Shown here: positions 25,526-34,459 of the stretch, piece by piece
Position numbering within the stretch: position 1 is the stretch's first letter
Layout of the letters: every line of letters starts with the position of its first letter
NCBI GenBank assembly: GCA_025464975.1
Contig: JAODMT010000003.1
Span: 1-45,275 of the forward strand
Source of the DNA: Microbacteriaceae bacterium
GTDB lineage: Bacteria > Actinomycetota > Actinomycetes > Actinomycetales > Microbacteriaceae
Length of the DNA stretch: 45,275 bases
Direction of reading: 5' to 3'
Made by a program: the position numbers and the translations under genes
Notes under the pieces: generated by a model
Databases searched by the model: none
Seen by the model: the letters and a program-made list of their open reading frames with translations, nothing else
What the model was told of the DNA's origin: nothing

Positions 25526-26104
25526 GTGTCCCGCCTCCCGCCCGTCCTCTCCCGTCACGACCTTCCGCAGGCCGAGCTGCTCGCGGCCCGGCTCGACGGC
25601 GAGGTGTATCCGGTGGCGGACTGCTTCTGCCCGATTGACGAGATCGAGCAGAGTTCTCATCGTGGGGCCGCGCTGGCGGCGCTCATTCCCGGCCGGTTGA
25701 TCGCCGAGCAGCTGACCGCCGCGTGGGTGCTCGGCGCCACCCGAGCACCGCCCGGTCATCGCCAGTTCTGCACCGACATCGGCGCCCGCATCCGGCCGGC
25801 CGGGCTCGTCTCGGTCACGGTGCGAGAGGTCGTGATCGGCCCGGACGAAGTGCAGAACTGCGGCGGGCTCTCCGTGACGGCCCCGCTGCGGACCGTGCTC
25901 GACCTCGCGCGGTTCACACCCCGTTTCACGTCCGATCACTACCGCGTCACGGCGGAACTCATGCGACTCGGCTGCTTCGGCGCCGAGGAATGCCTGGCGA
26001 CTCTCGATCGCCGCCGAAACCTACCGGGCAAGCGACGGGCGCTCGAGCGCATCGTCGACGCGGCGGAACGGGCTCAGCCGCCGTTGACCCGGTACACGTC
26101 ATAG
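25526..26104 (+). CDS. AbiEi-like / uncharacterised protein overlapping the 3' end of relA
   Basis: The 192-residue protein from GTG 25526 contains RLIAEQLTAAWVLGA, a central beta region (REVVIGPDEV) and SVTAPLRTVLDLAR, a pattern seen in AbiEi-family antitoxin-like proteins of actinobacteria (typically VTSPxRTLLDLAR). No toxin partner (AbiEii-type nucleotidyltransferase) is next to it, so a toxin-antitoxin role is not supported here. Its last 31 bases overlap relA in antisense, tail to tail. The ribosome site is weak (TTGAGAC), so the start is uncertain. Confidence 0.6.
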   Translation: MSRLPPVLSRHDLPQAELLAARLDGEVYPVADCFCPIDEIEQSSHRGAALAALIPGRLIAEQLTAAWVLGATRAPPGHRQFCTDIGARIRPAGLVSVTVREVVIGPDEVQNCGGLSVTAPLRTVLDLARFTPRFTSDHYRVTAELMRLGCFGAEECLATLDRRRNLPGKRRALERIVDAAERAQPPLTRYTS

Positions 26105-28356
26105 ACCGCGTCAATGCGCCGCACCGCGTTCAGCACGGCATCCAGGTGGGTGGTGTCACCCATCTCGAAGACGAAGCGGCTGAGCGCGAGCCGATCGCTC
26201 GAGGTCGAAACCGAGGCCGACAAGATGTTCACGTGACTCTCCGACAGCACTCGAGTGACGTCGGAAAGCAGTCCGGCGCGGTCGAGGGCCTCCACCTGGA
26301 TCTGCACGAGGAACACGCTCGACGAGGTCGGGGCCCACTCGACATCGATCATGCGCTCCGGTTCGGTGAGCAGCGAGGCCACGTTGTGGCAGTCGCCCTG
26401 GTGCACCGAGACCCCGGCGCCCCGCGTCACAAATCCGACGATCGGATCACCCGGCACGGGCGTACAACACTTGGCGAGCTTCACCAGGATGTCGGGCGCG
26501 CCTCGGACGAGAATTCCGGAGTCGCTGTTGCGCAACGGCTTGCGGCGCTTGCTCGGGAAGGTGATTTCCGCGTCTTCGGTCTCGGCCTCGAGATGCAGTG
26601 AAGCGACAACCTTCTCGATCACCGACTGGGTCGACACGTGGCCCTCGCCGACCGCGGCGTAAAGCGAGGAGATGTCCTCGAAGCGCAACTGGGCCGCGAC
26701 CTCGTTGAACGAGTCCTGGCTCATCAGCTTCTGCAGCGGAAGGTTCTGCTTGCGCATGGCCCGGGCGATCGCATCCTTGCCCTGTTCGATCGCCTCGTCG
26801 CGGCGTTCCTTGGTGAACCATTGCCTGATCTTGTTTCGAGCCCGCGGGCTCTTCACGAAAGTCAGCCACCCCTGGCTCGGGCCGGCATCAGGGTTCTTGG
26901 AGGTGAAGATCTCTACGACATCGCCGCTGTTCAGCACGCTCTCGAGTGGAACGAGACGGCCGTTGACCTTGGAACCCATCGTCCGATGGCCGACCTCGGT
27001 GTGTACGGCGTACGCGAAGTCGACGGGCGTTGCACCGGCCGGCAGGCCGATCACCTTGCCCTGGGGGGTGAAGACGTAGACCTCCTTCGCCCCAATTTCG
27101 AAGCGAAGAGAATCGAGGAACTCGTTCGGGTCGGCGGTCTCGGCCTGCCAATCGGTGATGTGAGCCAACCACGCCATGTCGCCGTCGCCGGAGTCGCTCG
27201 ACGACCCCTTGCCGTTGACCCGCTCCTTGTACTTCCAGTGCGCCGCGACGCCGAACTCGGCTCGCTGGTGCATCTCGTCGGTTCGGATCTGGATCTCCAC
27301 TGCGCGGCCCTGCGGACCGATCACCGTCGTGTGCAGAGACTGGTACAGGTTGAACTTCGGCGTCGCGATGTAGTCCTTGAACCGTCCCGGAATCGGATTC
27401 CAGCGGGCGTGGATCGACCCGAGCACGGCGTAGCAGTCACGCACCGAGCTGACGAGCACGCGAATCCCCACGAGGTCGTAGATCTCGTCGAACTCGCGAC
27501 CGCGAACGATCATCTTCTGGTAGATCGAGTAGTACTGCTTCGGTCGCCCGACGACCTTGCCCTTGATCTTCGCCGACTTCAAGTCGTTGTTCACGGCGTC
27601 GATCACCTGTTGGACGAACTCCTCGCGCTGCGGCGTCCGCTGCTTGACCAGGTTCTCGATCTCGACATAGAGCTTGGGATACAGCACCGCAAACGAGAGG
27701 TCCTCGAGCTCCCACTTGATCGCCTGGATGCCGAGCCGATGGGCGAGCGGCGCGTAAATCTCGAGGGTCTCCTGCGCCTTCCGGGTCGCGGACTCCGTCG
27801 GGACGAAGCCCCAGGTTCGCGCGTTGTGCAGCCGGTCGGCGAGTTTGATGACGAGCACCCGGATGTCTTTCGACATCGCCACAACCATCTTGCGAACCGT
27901 CTCCGCCTGGGCGCTGTCTCCGTACTTGAGTTTGTCGAGCTTGGTCACGCCGTCGACGAGCATCGCGATCTCGTCGCCGAAGTCCCGGCGCACGAGATCG
28001 AGGGAATACTCGGTGTCTTCGACCGTGTCGTGAAGAAGCGCAGCCGCGAGAGTCTTCGGCCCGATGCCGAGGTCGGCCAGAATCTGTGCCACCGCGACGG
28101 GGTGGGTGATATACGGTTCGCCGCTGCGCCGCATCTGTCCGCGGTGCGCCTCCTCCGCGGCGGCGTAGGCGCGTTCGATTATGCCGACGTCGGACTTCGG
28201 ATGATGCATCCGCGCCGTCTTGATCAGACGATCAACGGCACCCACCGGCTGCGCCTTGGAGAAGATTCGCGGCAGCAGCGTGCGAAGCGACGCGCTTCCG
28301 GCCGGTGGGACACCGGTCGAGGACGTGGCGGGATTGGATGTCGTCGTATCTGCCAT
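26074..28356 (-). CDS. relA: Bifunctional (p)ppGpp synthetase/hydrolase Rel
   Basis: Rel makes and degrades (p)ppGpp in the stringent response. From the ATG at 28356, with a perfect AGGAGG 7 bases upstream, the protein has 760 residues. The hydrolase HD domain has HDTVED at 109-114. The synthetase domain has GRPKQYYSIYQKM and RFKD at 325-328, the variant found in bifunctional enzymes. A TGS domain (YVFTPQGKVIGLPAGATPVD) and a C-terminal ACT domain follow. The longer in-frame N-terminus to 28485 is not supported. The 3' end overlaps the convergent AbiEi-like gene by 31 bases. Confidence 0.97.
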   Translation of the reverse strand: MADTTTSNPATSSTGVPPAGSASLRTLLPRIFSKAQPVGAVDRLIKTARMHHPKSDVGIIERAYAAAEEAHRGQMRRSGEPYITHPVAVAQILADLGIGPKTLAAALLHDTVEDTEYSLDLVRRDFGDEIAMLVDGVTKLDKLKYGDSAQAETVRKMVVAMSKDIRVLVIKLADRLHNARTWGFVPTESATRKAQETLEIYAPLAHRLGIQAIKWELEDLSFAVLYPKLYVEIENLVKQRTPQREEFVQQVIDAVNNDLKSAKIKGKVVGRPKQYYSIYQKMIVRGREFDEIYDLVGIRVLVSSVRDCYAVLGSIHARWNPIPGRFKDYIATPKFNLYQSLHTTVIGPQGRAVEIQIRTDEMHQRAEFGVAAHWKYKERVNGKGSSSDSGDGDMAWLAHITDWQAETADPNEFLDSLRFEIGAKEVYVFTPQGKVIGLPAGATPVDFAYAVHTEVGHRTMGSKVNGRLVPLESVLNSGDVVEIFTSKNPDAGPSQGWLTFVKSPRARNKIRQWFTKERRDEAIEQGKDAIARAMRKQNLPLQKLMSQDSFNEVAAQLRFEDISSLYAAVGEGHVSTQSVIEKVVASLHLEAETEDAEITFPSKRRKPLRNSDSGILVRGAPDILVKLAKCCTPVPGDPIVGFVTRGAGVSVHQGDCHNVASLLTEPERMIDVEWAPTSSSVFLVQIQVEALDRAGLLSDVTRVLSESHVNILSASVSTSSDRLALSRFVFEMGDTTHLDAVLNAVRRIDAVYDVYRVNGG

Positions 28357-28374
28357 CGCCGTTCCTCCTGCCGT

Positions 28375-28403
28375 CAAAACTATCACCGGCGGAGCGCCGG
28401 CGA
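28375..28403 (-). terminator. Hairpin with U-tract between the rhodanese gene and relA
   Basis: On the minus strand a 9-bp stem (28403-28395 with 28391-28383, left arm UCGCCGGCG, one G-U pair) closes a 3-base loop and is followed by TAGTTTTG. It has the form of an intrinsic terminator for yajC-secD-secF-rhodanese. It stands only about 6 bases upstream of the relA Shine-Dalgarno, so the relA promoter must overlap it or the hairpin lies in the relA leader; TAGTTT at its foot also fits a -10. Confidence 0.7.
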
Positions 28404-28438
28404 CCTCCCGTTCGCTGAGGGCGCGAGCGGGCCGAATC

Positions 28439-28777
28439 TCACTCGATGCGCGGGGCCACGGGGGCCTCGGCGACAAGCTCGCCACCGGCCTCGGACCAGG
28501 CGAGCATCCCGCCGGAGACGTTCACGGCGTTGAAGCCCGCTCCGATGAGGGCACCCGCCGCGCGAAGCGACCTGGCACCGGATCGGCACACGACGAGCAC
28601 CTGCTCACCGGTTGGGATCTCCTCGAGGCGGCCACCGAGCTCCGAAAGCGGAATCAGGTGGGCGAGCGGCGAGTGGCCGAGGTCCCATTCGCTCTGCTCA
28701 CGAACATCGAGCAGCCAGGTGCCGCTCGCCGAACGCGCCATCGCCTCGACGGTGTCGACGGAAACAATCTCGCTCAC
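28439..28777 (-). CDS. Single-domain rhodanese-like protein
   Basis: The 112-residue protein has the rhodanese fold markers WLLDVREQSEWDLGHSPLA and the active-site loop VVCRSGARS with Cys64, so it may transfer sulfane sulfur. The GTG at 28777 has GGGAGAGG 5 bases upstream; the in-frame extension to 28873 reads as secF shadow. It follows secF by 25 bases and is likely the last gene of the secDF transcript. The acceptor is unknown. Confidence 0.9.
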   Translation of the reverse strand: MSEIVSVDTVEAMARSASGTWLLDVREQSEWDLGHSPLAHLIPLSELGGRLEEIPTGEQVLVVCRSGARSLRAAGALIGAGFNAVNVSGGMLAWSEAGGELVAEAPVAPRIE

Positions 28778-28802
28778 TGCGGCCTCTCCCTGGCGTGGAA
28801 CG

Positions 28803-29807
28803 CTACTTGGCGATGCTGGCTTCGCGCACGGTGAGGGTGCGCTTGTCTCGCTTCTTGATCTCCGGCTCGCCACCGCGCAGCTGCGCGTAGACCGGAGCGG
28901 CGATGAAGATCGTCGAGTAGGTTCCGACGATGATTCCGATGAACAGGGCGAGCGATATGTCGCGCAGCGTTCCCGCGCCGAGGATGAAGGCGCCGATGAA
29001 CAGGATCGACCCGACCGGCAGGATGGCTACAACCGAGGTGTTGATCGAACGGACCAGGGTCTGGTTGACCGCGAGGTTGACCGACTCTCCAAATGTGCGC
29101 CGCGACTCGGCTCCGTCTTCGCTCGTGTTCTCCCTGATCTTGTCGAACACGACGACCGTGTCGTAGAGCGAGTACCCGAGGATGGTCAGGAAGCCGATCA
29201 CCGCCGCCGGAGTGACCTCGATGTGGAACACGCCGTACACCCCGGCCGTGATCACGAGGTCGTGCAGCAGAGCGGTCATGGCTGCGGCGGACATCTTCCA
29301 GGTGCGGAAGTACAGCGCCATCACTATCGCGGCAAGGATGACGAAGACGATGAGTGCGGTAATCGCCTGCCGTGAGATGTCTTGGCCCCAGGTCGGACCG
29401 ATGAATGAGGTGGTGACCGCGGAGCTCTTGATATTGAAGGCCGTGCCAAGCGCCTGCTGGATGTCGGAGCTCTGTGTGCTCGTGAGCTGGTCGGTCTGCA
29501 CGAGCACCGACCTGTCGTTACCGACGAGCGAGACGATCGGGTTCGATCCCGGCTCGACCTTGAGCACGGTGCTTTGGGCCAGGGCCTGAGCCTTGGCCGA
29601 ATCGAGGCCGGCGGTGTTTGAGATTTGGAACTGCGATCCGCCGACGAATTCGATGCCGAAGGCGAATCCGCCGCGGATGATTGGAACGACGATCACGATC
29701 AGGACGAGAACCGCGGAGATCGCGTACCAGATCTTGCGCTTGCCGATGATGTTGTACGAACGCTTGCCCGTGTAGAGGTCGTTGCCGAACTGGGAGAAGC
29801 TGGCCAT
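28803..29807 (-). CDS. secF: Protein translocase subunit SecF
   Basis: SecF with SecD uses the proton gradient to aid SecYEG export. The 334-residue protein has the N-terminal membrane segment (IWYAISAVLVLIVIVVPII), the FAFGIEFVGGSQFQI region, the periplasmic loop, and five later membrane segments including the SYLYDTVVVFDKIREN-type motif (here GYSLYDTVVVFDKIREN). The ATG overlaps the secD stop (TGATG). The C-terminal tail is basic. Intact. Confidence 0.96.
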   Translation of the reverse strand: MASFSQFGNDLYTGKRSYNIIGKRKIWYAISAVLVLIVIVVPIIRGGFAFGIEFVGGSQFQISNTAGLDSAKAQALAQSTVLKVEPGSNPIVSLVGNDRSVLVQTDQLTSTQSSDIQQALGTAFNIKSSAVTTSFIGPTWGQDISRQAITALIVFVILAAIVMALYFRTWKMSAAAMTALLHDLVITAGVYGVFHIEVTPAAVIGFLTILGYSLYDTVVVFDKIRENTSEDGAESRRTFGESVNLAVNQTLVRSINTSVVAILPVGSILFIGAFILGAGTLRDISLALFIGIIVGTYSTIFIAAPVYAQLRGGEPEIKKRDKRTLTVREASIAK

Positions 29808-31615
29808 CAGGAGTCCTTCCCATCGGTCTTGCTACTGGTCTTCGTGGCCGCCGAACCGCTCGGCGCGCTGCTGGTCGGCTTGGTGCCCGGCGCGCGCTTT
29901 CCGGTCACCGGCCGGGATGCCTCGAGCTCGGCCGCCTTGCGCTCGGCGATGGTCTGGCGCTTCTGCACCTCCCGACCCCCGGCGAGCTTCCTGCTCGCAA
30001 GCGCGGCGGCCGGCTCGCGGAAGGTCGCACGTCCTCGGTAGACCGCCCCGAGCGCGCGCGGGTCGAGACCGCTGAACCGGTGACCCTCGCTGAAGAACGG
30101 GCGACGGGCGAGGAGTTGCAGCATCGGGTGGGTGAACAGCATGACGACGACGAGGTCGATGAGTGTCGTGATCCCGAGGGTCAGGGCGAAGCCCTTGACG
30201 TTGCCGACGGCGAGGATGTAGAGGGTCGCTGCGGCGAGGAAGTTGACCGTGTCCGAGGCCACAATGGTGCGGACCGCCCGCTTCCATCCGGCCTCGACCG
30301 CCGACTCGAGCGCTCTTCCGTCTCGCAGCTCGTCGCGTATTCGTTCGAAGTAGACGATGAAGGAGTCCGCGGTGATACCGATGGCGACGATCAGTCCGGC
30401 GACACCGGCGAGCGAAAGACGGTACCCCTCACGCCAGGACAGGAAGAGTACGACGAGGTAGGTGAGCGTCGCGGCGACAACGAGGGACGCGATGGTGATG
30501 AACCCGAGCGTTCGGTACTGCAGAAGCGAGTACAGAACGACGAGGATCAGACCGATGAGCCCCGCGAGCAAGCCGCTCTGCAGCTGGCTGGTTCCGAGGG
30601 TTGGCGAGATGCTGGAATTGCTCTGAACGGTGAAGCCGATCGGCAGCGCCCCGAACTTGAGTTGATCGGCGAGCGTCTTGGACGAGGTTTGGGTGAACGA
30701 CCCGGTGATCTGGGGCTTGCCGTTGGTGATGGCGGCTTGCGTCGTCGGGGCGGAGATCACCCGACCGTCGAGCACGATGGCGAACTGGTTCTTGGCGCCC
30801 GTCTCCCCCACGAGTCGCTGAGTGACGTTCGCGAACTCGCTGGTCCCCTTCGCGTTGAAGACGATGTTGACCGCCCACTGGCCGGTGCTCACACCCTGCT
30901 GGTTGGTGACCAGGCCGTTCGTCGCGTCGCTGATGGTCGTTCCGGCCACCTCGACCGGTCCGAGGATGTACTTGTTGATTCCCTGCTGCTTCGTTCCGAG
31001 GTTGTCGCAGGTGATGAGCGGCTTCGCCGGGTCGGCAACGTTCGCGCCGACGCTGTTGACCTTGTCGCAGCTGAAGTCGGCGTATTCCTGCGCGAGTGCC
31101 GGGGTGATCCAGGCGCTGTCGCTGCCGTTGGACGGCTTGACGCTCGGGGTCGAGGCCAGGGGAACCGACGGGGACGGGCTCGGCGATGCGCTCGCTCCCC
31201 CGACGGCGCTCGTTGACACGGCATCCGTCTGCAGAACGGCGCGGAACTCGAGCTTGGCCGACGATTCGATGCGATTGATCGTCGCCTGGTCCGGCGTGCC
31301 GGGAAGGGAAACGACGACGTTCGATGCGCCCTGCGTATTGATTTGTGCCTCGGACACGCCGCTAGCGTCTATTCGCTGGCGGATGATCGAGACGGCCTGG
31401 TTGAGCTGTTCGCTCGTCGGCTGGGCCTGACCGTTGGCTACCACCGGGGTGAGGATGATCTGGGTGCCGCCCTGGAGGTCGAGTGCGAGCTTCGGCGCCC
31501 ACGTGCCTGCAGCAAAGAGCGCTCCGTAGCCGTTGAGGGCCGTGAGCGCTGCAACGATAACCAGAAGCCAGGTCAGCGATCTCAGCGCCTTCTTGACCGG
31601 GGTCGTTTTTGCCAC
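29807..31615 (-). CDS. secD: Protein translocase subunit SecD
   Basis: SecD is the larger partner of SecF in the accessory export complex. The 602-residue protein has the N-terminal membrane segment (LTWLLVIVAALTALNGY), the LDLQGGTQIIL signature, the large P1 head domain with an inserted Ser/Pro-rich stretch, and membrane segments containing AGLIVAIGITADSFIVYFER and TLIDLVVVMLFTHP. The C-terminus extends past the last helix as a basic, Ser/Thr/Lys-rich tail. The start is GTG with a weak ribosome site. It lies between yajC (98 bp upstream) and secF (one-base overlap). Confidence 0.96.
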   Translation of the reverse strand: MAKTTPVKKALRSLTWLLVIVAALTALNGYGALFAAGTWAPKLALDLQGGTQIILTPVVANGQAQPTSEQLNQAVSIIRQRIDASGVSEAQINTQGASNVVVSLPGTPDQATINRIESSAKLEFRAVLQTDAVSTSAVGGASASPSPSPSVPLASTPSVKPSNGSDSAWITPALAQEYADFSCDKVNSVGANVADPAKPLITCDNLGTKQQGINKYILGPVEVAGTTISDATNGLVTNQQGVSTGQWAVNIVFNAKGTSEFANVTQRLVGETGAKNQFAIVLDGRVISAPTTQAAITNGKPQITGSFTQTSSKTLADQLKFGALPIGFTVQSNSSISPTLGTSQLQSGLLAGLIGLILVVLYSLLQYRTLGFITIASLVVAATLTYLVVLFLSWREGYRLSLAGVAGLIVAIGITADSFIVYFERIRDELRDGRALESAVEAGWKRAVRTIVASDTVNFLAAATLYILAVGNVKGFALTLGITTLIDLVVVMLFTHPMLQLLARRPFFSEGHRFSGLDPRALGAVYRGRATFREPAAALASRKLAGGREVQKRQTIAERKAAELEASRPVTGKRAPGTKPTSSAPSGSAATKTSSKTDGKDS

Positions 31616-31672
31616 GGTGAACTCAGCTTTCTACGTGTGTGCCATGACCGCTCTGCCACGGGCACACTTCAG

Positions 31673-31696
31673 GCTCGCGCGCAATTGCGCGCGAGC
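31673..31696. repeat. 24-bp perfect palindrome between yajC and secD
   Basis: GCTCGCGCGC-AATT-GCGCGCGAGC is fully self-complementary. In the yajC-secD mRNA it would form a very stable hairpin without a U-tract, so it is more likely a processing or stability element, or a protein site, than a terminator. Confidence 0.85.
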
Positions 31697-31713
31697 ACAC
31701 AACAGGTTAGTGG

Positions 31714-32127
31714 TTAGTCTTCGCTCTTCTCGGGAGCGGACTTCGGAACCGGCTTCGCCGCCGGCTCGACCCGCTCACCGAACTCGGGGTCACCCATCAC
31801 GATGGCGTTGTCCGTGTTGAGCTGCGCTGTTGGCTCGTCCGCGACGGCCTCGTCGCTGGCGGGAGTCTCGTCCTCGACCGCCTTGAGGATGGTCTGGCGG
31901 TGGATCTTCAGGACGGTTCCGGGCGTGGTCTCGATCAGGGCAACGTTGGTGTCCTCGTCGATGGAGATGACGGTTCCGTACAGCCCGTAATTGGTCATGA
32001 TCTCGACGCCGGGGCCGATCGCCGACTGGCGAGCCGCGGTCTCTTTCGCACGCTTGCGCGACGTTCGGAACTGGAAGAAGACGAAGACCGCCAGCGCGAC
32101 GGCGATAAGAATGAGGGAGTAATCCAT
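31714..32127 (-). CDS. yajC: Preprotein translocase accessory subunit YajC
   Basis: YajC associates with SecDF at the membrane. The 137-residue protein has one N-terminal membrane segment (about 3-20, YSLILIAVALAVFVFFQF), a basic stretch, the conserved core IGPGVEIMTNYGLYGTVISID and ALIETTPGTVLKIHRQTI, and an acidic/Pro-rich tail longer than in E. coli. It is the first gene of yajC-secD-secF-rhodanese and follows ruvB by 72 bases. Confidence 0.95.
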   Translation of the reverse strand: MDYSLILIAVALAVFVFFQFRTSRKRAKETAARQSAIGPGVEIMTNYGLYGTVISIDEDTNVALIETTPGTVLKIHRQTILKAVEDETPASDEAVADEPTAQLNTDNAIVMGDPEFGERVEPAAKPVPKSAPEKSED

Positions 32128-32199
32128 GGGTTTAGAGCCTTCCGGGCGCTTGTGGGAACACGGGGAGTCTAACCCTGTGCGCTGTGTGACCAGCTTGAA

Positions 32200-33249
32200 T
32201 TATAGGTCATCGCCGAAGAGCGCAGAATCGGCCCGGGTGATACCGAAATGCTTCCACGCCTCCCTCGTCGCCACTCGCCCGCGCGGCGTGCGGGTGATGA
32301 GACCGATGCGCACGAGGAACGGCTCGACCACCGACTCGATGGTCTCCGCCTCCTCGCCGACAGACACGGCGAGCGTGTTGAGCCCAACCGGTCCGCCGTC
32401 GAAGCGGGTGAGGAGGATCTGCATGACGGCTCGGTCGAGTCGGTCGAGTCCGAGGGCATCCACGTCGTACAGCTCGAGGGCGGCGTTTACCGCTTCGAGG
32501 CCGGTCGAGCCGTGCACGAGGGAGTAGTCCCGCACCCGGCGAAGCAGCCGGTTGGCGATTCTCGGTGTTCCGCGGCATCGGCCGGCGATTTCGGCAAGCG
32601 CCTCGCGGTCGACGTCAAGGTCCAGTAGCGCGGCGGCCCTGGTGAGCACCTGTTCGAGTTCCCCGTCCGAGTAGAACTCGAGGTGTGCGGTGAACCCGAA
32701 GCGGTCCCGCAGCGGATTGGGCAGAAGGCCGGAGCGGGTTGTGGCGCCGACGAGGGTGAATGGAGCGAGATCGAGCGGAATGGAGGTCGCTCCGGCGCCC
32801 TTGCCGACCATGATGTCGATGCGGAAGTCCTCCATCGCGAGGTACAACATCTCCTCAGCGGACCTCGCCATGCGGTGGATCTCGTCGATGAACAGGATCT
32901 CCCCCGCAACGAGTGACGAGAGCACGGCGGCGAGGTCGCCGGCGTGTTGAATCGCCGGCCCGCTCGACATGCGAAGCGGACGACCACTCTCTTCGGCGAC
33001 GATCATCGCGAGGGTCGTCTTGCCAAGACCGGGCGGCCCGGCGAGCAAAATATGGTCGGGAGTTCGGTTCTGCAGCTTCGCCGCCTGCAACAGCAACTGG
33101 AGCTGCGCGCGCACCTTAGCCTGACCGACGAACTCGGCGAGCGTCTTCGGGCGAAGTGCCCCCTCGAACGCGAGTTCGGCGTCAGATTCGGGGGTCGGAC
33201 GCACGATCGCGACGGACAGGTCTTCGCTCATCGCCGGCCCGTCGATCAT
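32200..33249 (-). CDS. ruvB: Holliday junction branch-migration helicase RuvB
   Basis: RuvB is the AAA+ motor of RuvAB. The 349-residue protein has Walker [10 protein letters not shown], Walker B FIDEIHRM, sensor 1 [10 protein letters not shown], the arginine finger in PLRDRFGF, sensor 2 [15 protein letters not shown] and a winged-helix C-terminus with [16 protein letters not shown]. The ATG at 33249 overlaps the ruvA stop (ATGA); a second ATG six codons later (MSEDLS) is possible. Confidence 0.97.
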   Translation of the reverse strand: MIDGPAMSEDLSVAIVRPTPESDAELAFEGALRPKTLAEFVGQAKVRAQLQLLLQAAKLQNRTPDHILLAGPPGLGKTTLAMIVAEESGRPLRMSSGPAIQHAGDLAAVLSSLVAGEILFIDEIHRMARSAEEMLYLAMEDFRIDIMVGKGAGATSIPLDLAPFTLVGATTRSGLLPNPLRDRFGFTAHLEFYSDGELEQVLTRAAALLDLDVDREALAEIAGRCRGTPRIANRLLRRVRDYSLVHGSTGLEAVNAALELYDVDALGLDRLDRAVMQILLTRFDGGPVGLNTLAVSVGEEAETIESVVEPFLVRIGLITRTPRGRVATREAWKHFGITRADSALFGDDL

Positions 33250-33860
33250 CGGGCGCCAACCTGTTGCGGGCCGAGATTGGCGAGCGCGAGGCGCAAGAGC
33301 GACCCGACGGTCGCCGACTCGTCGACGGATGCCCCGCCGAGCGCATCCTCAATCGCCTGCGCGGCCACCCGCTCCGACCAGCCGAGACCGACGAGGGCGA
33401 CGAGCACGTTCTCGCTCACCGCGGCTTTGGTGATCGGAACCCGAGCGGCGCTTGCGGGTGCGACCTGCATCTTGCCGGCGAGCGAGACGACGATGAGTTT
33501 TGCCGTCTTCGGGCCGATCCCGGAGACCTTTCGGAACGCGGCGTCGTCCTCGCCGGCGACCGCTGCGGCGATCTGCCCCGGCGTCATCGCGGCGAGCACT
33601 CCCATTGCCGACTTCGGTCCCACACCGGTGACCCCGCGCAGAAGGTCGAAGACCGCGAGTTCATCCGAATCGACGAAGCCGAACAGGGAAAGGTCGTCCT
33701 CGCGAACGATGAGCGCCGTTCGCACCGTCGCCTCCGAACCGACCCGGAGGGTGAGGGCGTGCTGGGGGGTGACCGTGACCGAGAGGCCGACTCCCCCGAC
33801 CTCGATGACGGCACTCGTGCCGGCAACGCCGAGCACCGTGCCCCGAACCGATGAAATCAT
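33246..33860 (-). CDS. ruvA: Holliday junction branch-migration protein RuvA
   Basis: RuvA binds four-way junctions and loads RuvB. The 204-residue protein begins [20 protein letters not shown] (OB fold), has helix-hairpin-helix motifs in [20 protein letters not shown] and [16 protein letters not shown], and a C-terminal RuvB-binding helical domain ([20 protein letters not shown]). Both ends overlap neighbours (ATGA with ruvC and with ruvB). Confidence 0.96.
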   Translation of the reverse strand: MISSVRGTVLGVAGTSAVIEVGGVGLSVTVTPQHALTLRVGSEATVRTALIVREDDLSLFGFVDSDELAVFDLLRGVTGVGPKSAMGVLAAMTPGQIAAAVAGEDDAAFRKVSGIGPKTAKLIVVSLAGKMQVAPASAARVPITKAAVSENVLVALVGLGWSERVAAQAIEDALGGASVDESATVGSLLRLALANLGPQQVGAR

Positions 33861-34444
33861 GGTGCCAGCCTACGTTTGGCCGCCGACCGTCCCGCGGAGC
33901 GTTCGGCGGCGAGCCACACTTCCTGTGCCTTGGTGAGAGTGCCGCCGGGAGCCGCGACCGCGGCCCCGCGCTTCCACCCGTGACAGATTGCGATGGCGAG
34001 GGCGTCGGAAGCGTCGGCCGGTGTCGGCAGCTCGGCGAGCCCAAGCACCCGGGCGACCATCGTGGCCACCTGCTTCTTGTCCGCGGCCCCGTATCCGGTG
34101 ATCGCGGCCTTCACCTCTGATGGTGTGTGCAGTCCGACGACCAGTCCGCGTTTCGCGGCGAGGTGAAGAGCCACACCGCTCACTTGCGCGACCCCCATCA
34201 CGGTGTTGAGGTTCTGTTGCGCGAACACCCGCTCGATTGCGACGGCGTCCGGTTGGTGCAGTTCGAGCAGCCGCTCGATCTCGGTGCCGAGGTTAAGGAG
34301 CCGCTGCTCGAGTGGCATGTCGTGCGGCGTTCGGATCACCGTCACGTCGACGAGAGTTGCCTTGCGGGTGGCCGAGACATCCACGATTCCCACGCCGCAT
34401 CTGGTCAGGCCGGGGTCGATTCCGAGAACCCGGGTTCCGGCCAA
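33857..34444 (-). CDS. ruvC: Holliday junction resolvase RuvC
   Basis: RuvC cleaves Holliday junctions. The 195-residue RNase H-fold protein has the acidic residues Asp10 (RVLGIDPGLTRCG), Glu71 (AIERVF), and the late Asp residues in DASDALAIAICH, plus HTPSEVKAAITGYG. The start is TTG at 34444; AGGAG lies 10 bases upstream, within a perfect 6-bp hairpin (34444-34459) that includes the start codon's first base. It follows yebC by 7 bases and overlaps ruvA (ATGA). Confidence 0.95.
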   Translation of the reverse strand: MAGTRVLGIDPGLTRCGVGIVDVSATRKATLVDVTVIRTPHDMPLEQRLLNLGTEIERLLELHQPDAVAIERVFAQQNLNTVMGVAQVSGVALHLAAKRGLVVGLHTPSEVKAAITGYGAADKKQVATMVARVLGLAELPTPADASDALAIAICHGWKRGAAVAAPGGTLTKAQEVWLAAERSAGRSAAKRRLAP

Positions 34445-34459
34445 GGAGTGGCTACTCCT
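34444..34459 (-). promoter_or_regulatory. Hairpin masking the ruvC ribosome-binding site
   Basis: On the minus strand AGGAGT-AGCC-ACTCCT forms a perfect 6-bp stem with a 4-base loop. The left arm is the ruvC Shine-Dalgarno and the right arm runs into the TTG start. The yebC stop lies in the loop, so ribosomes finishing yebC would open it, coupling the two genes. Confidence 0.55.

Noticed and set aside
25526-26104. Complete AbiE toxin-antitoxin system
   Set aside because: Only an AbiEi-like protein is present; no AbiEii nucleotidyltransferase gene is adjacent on either side.
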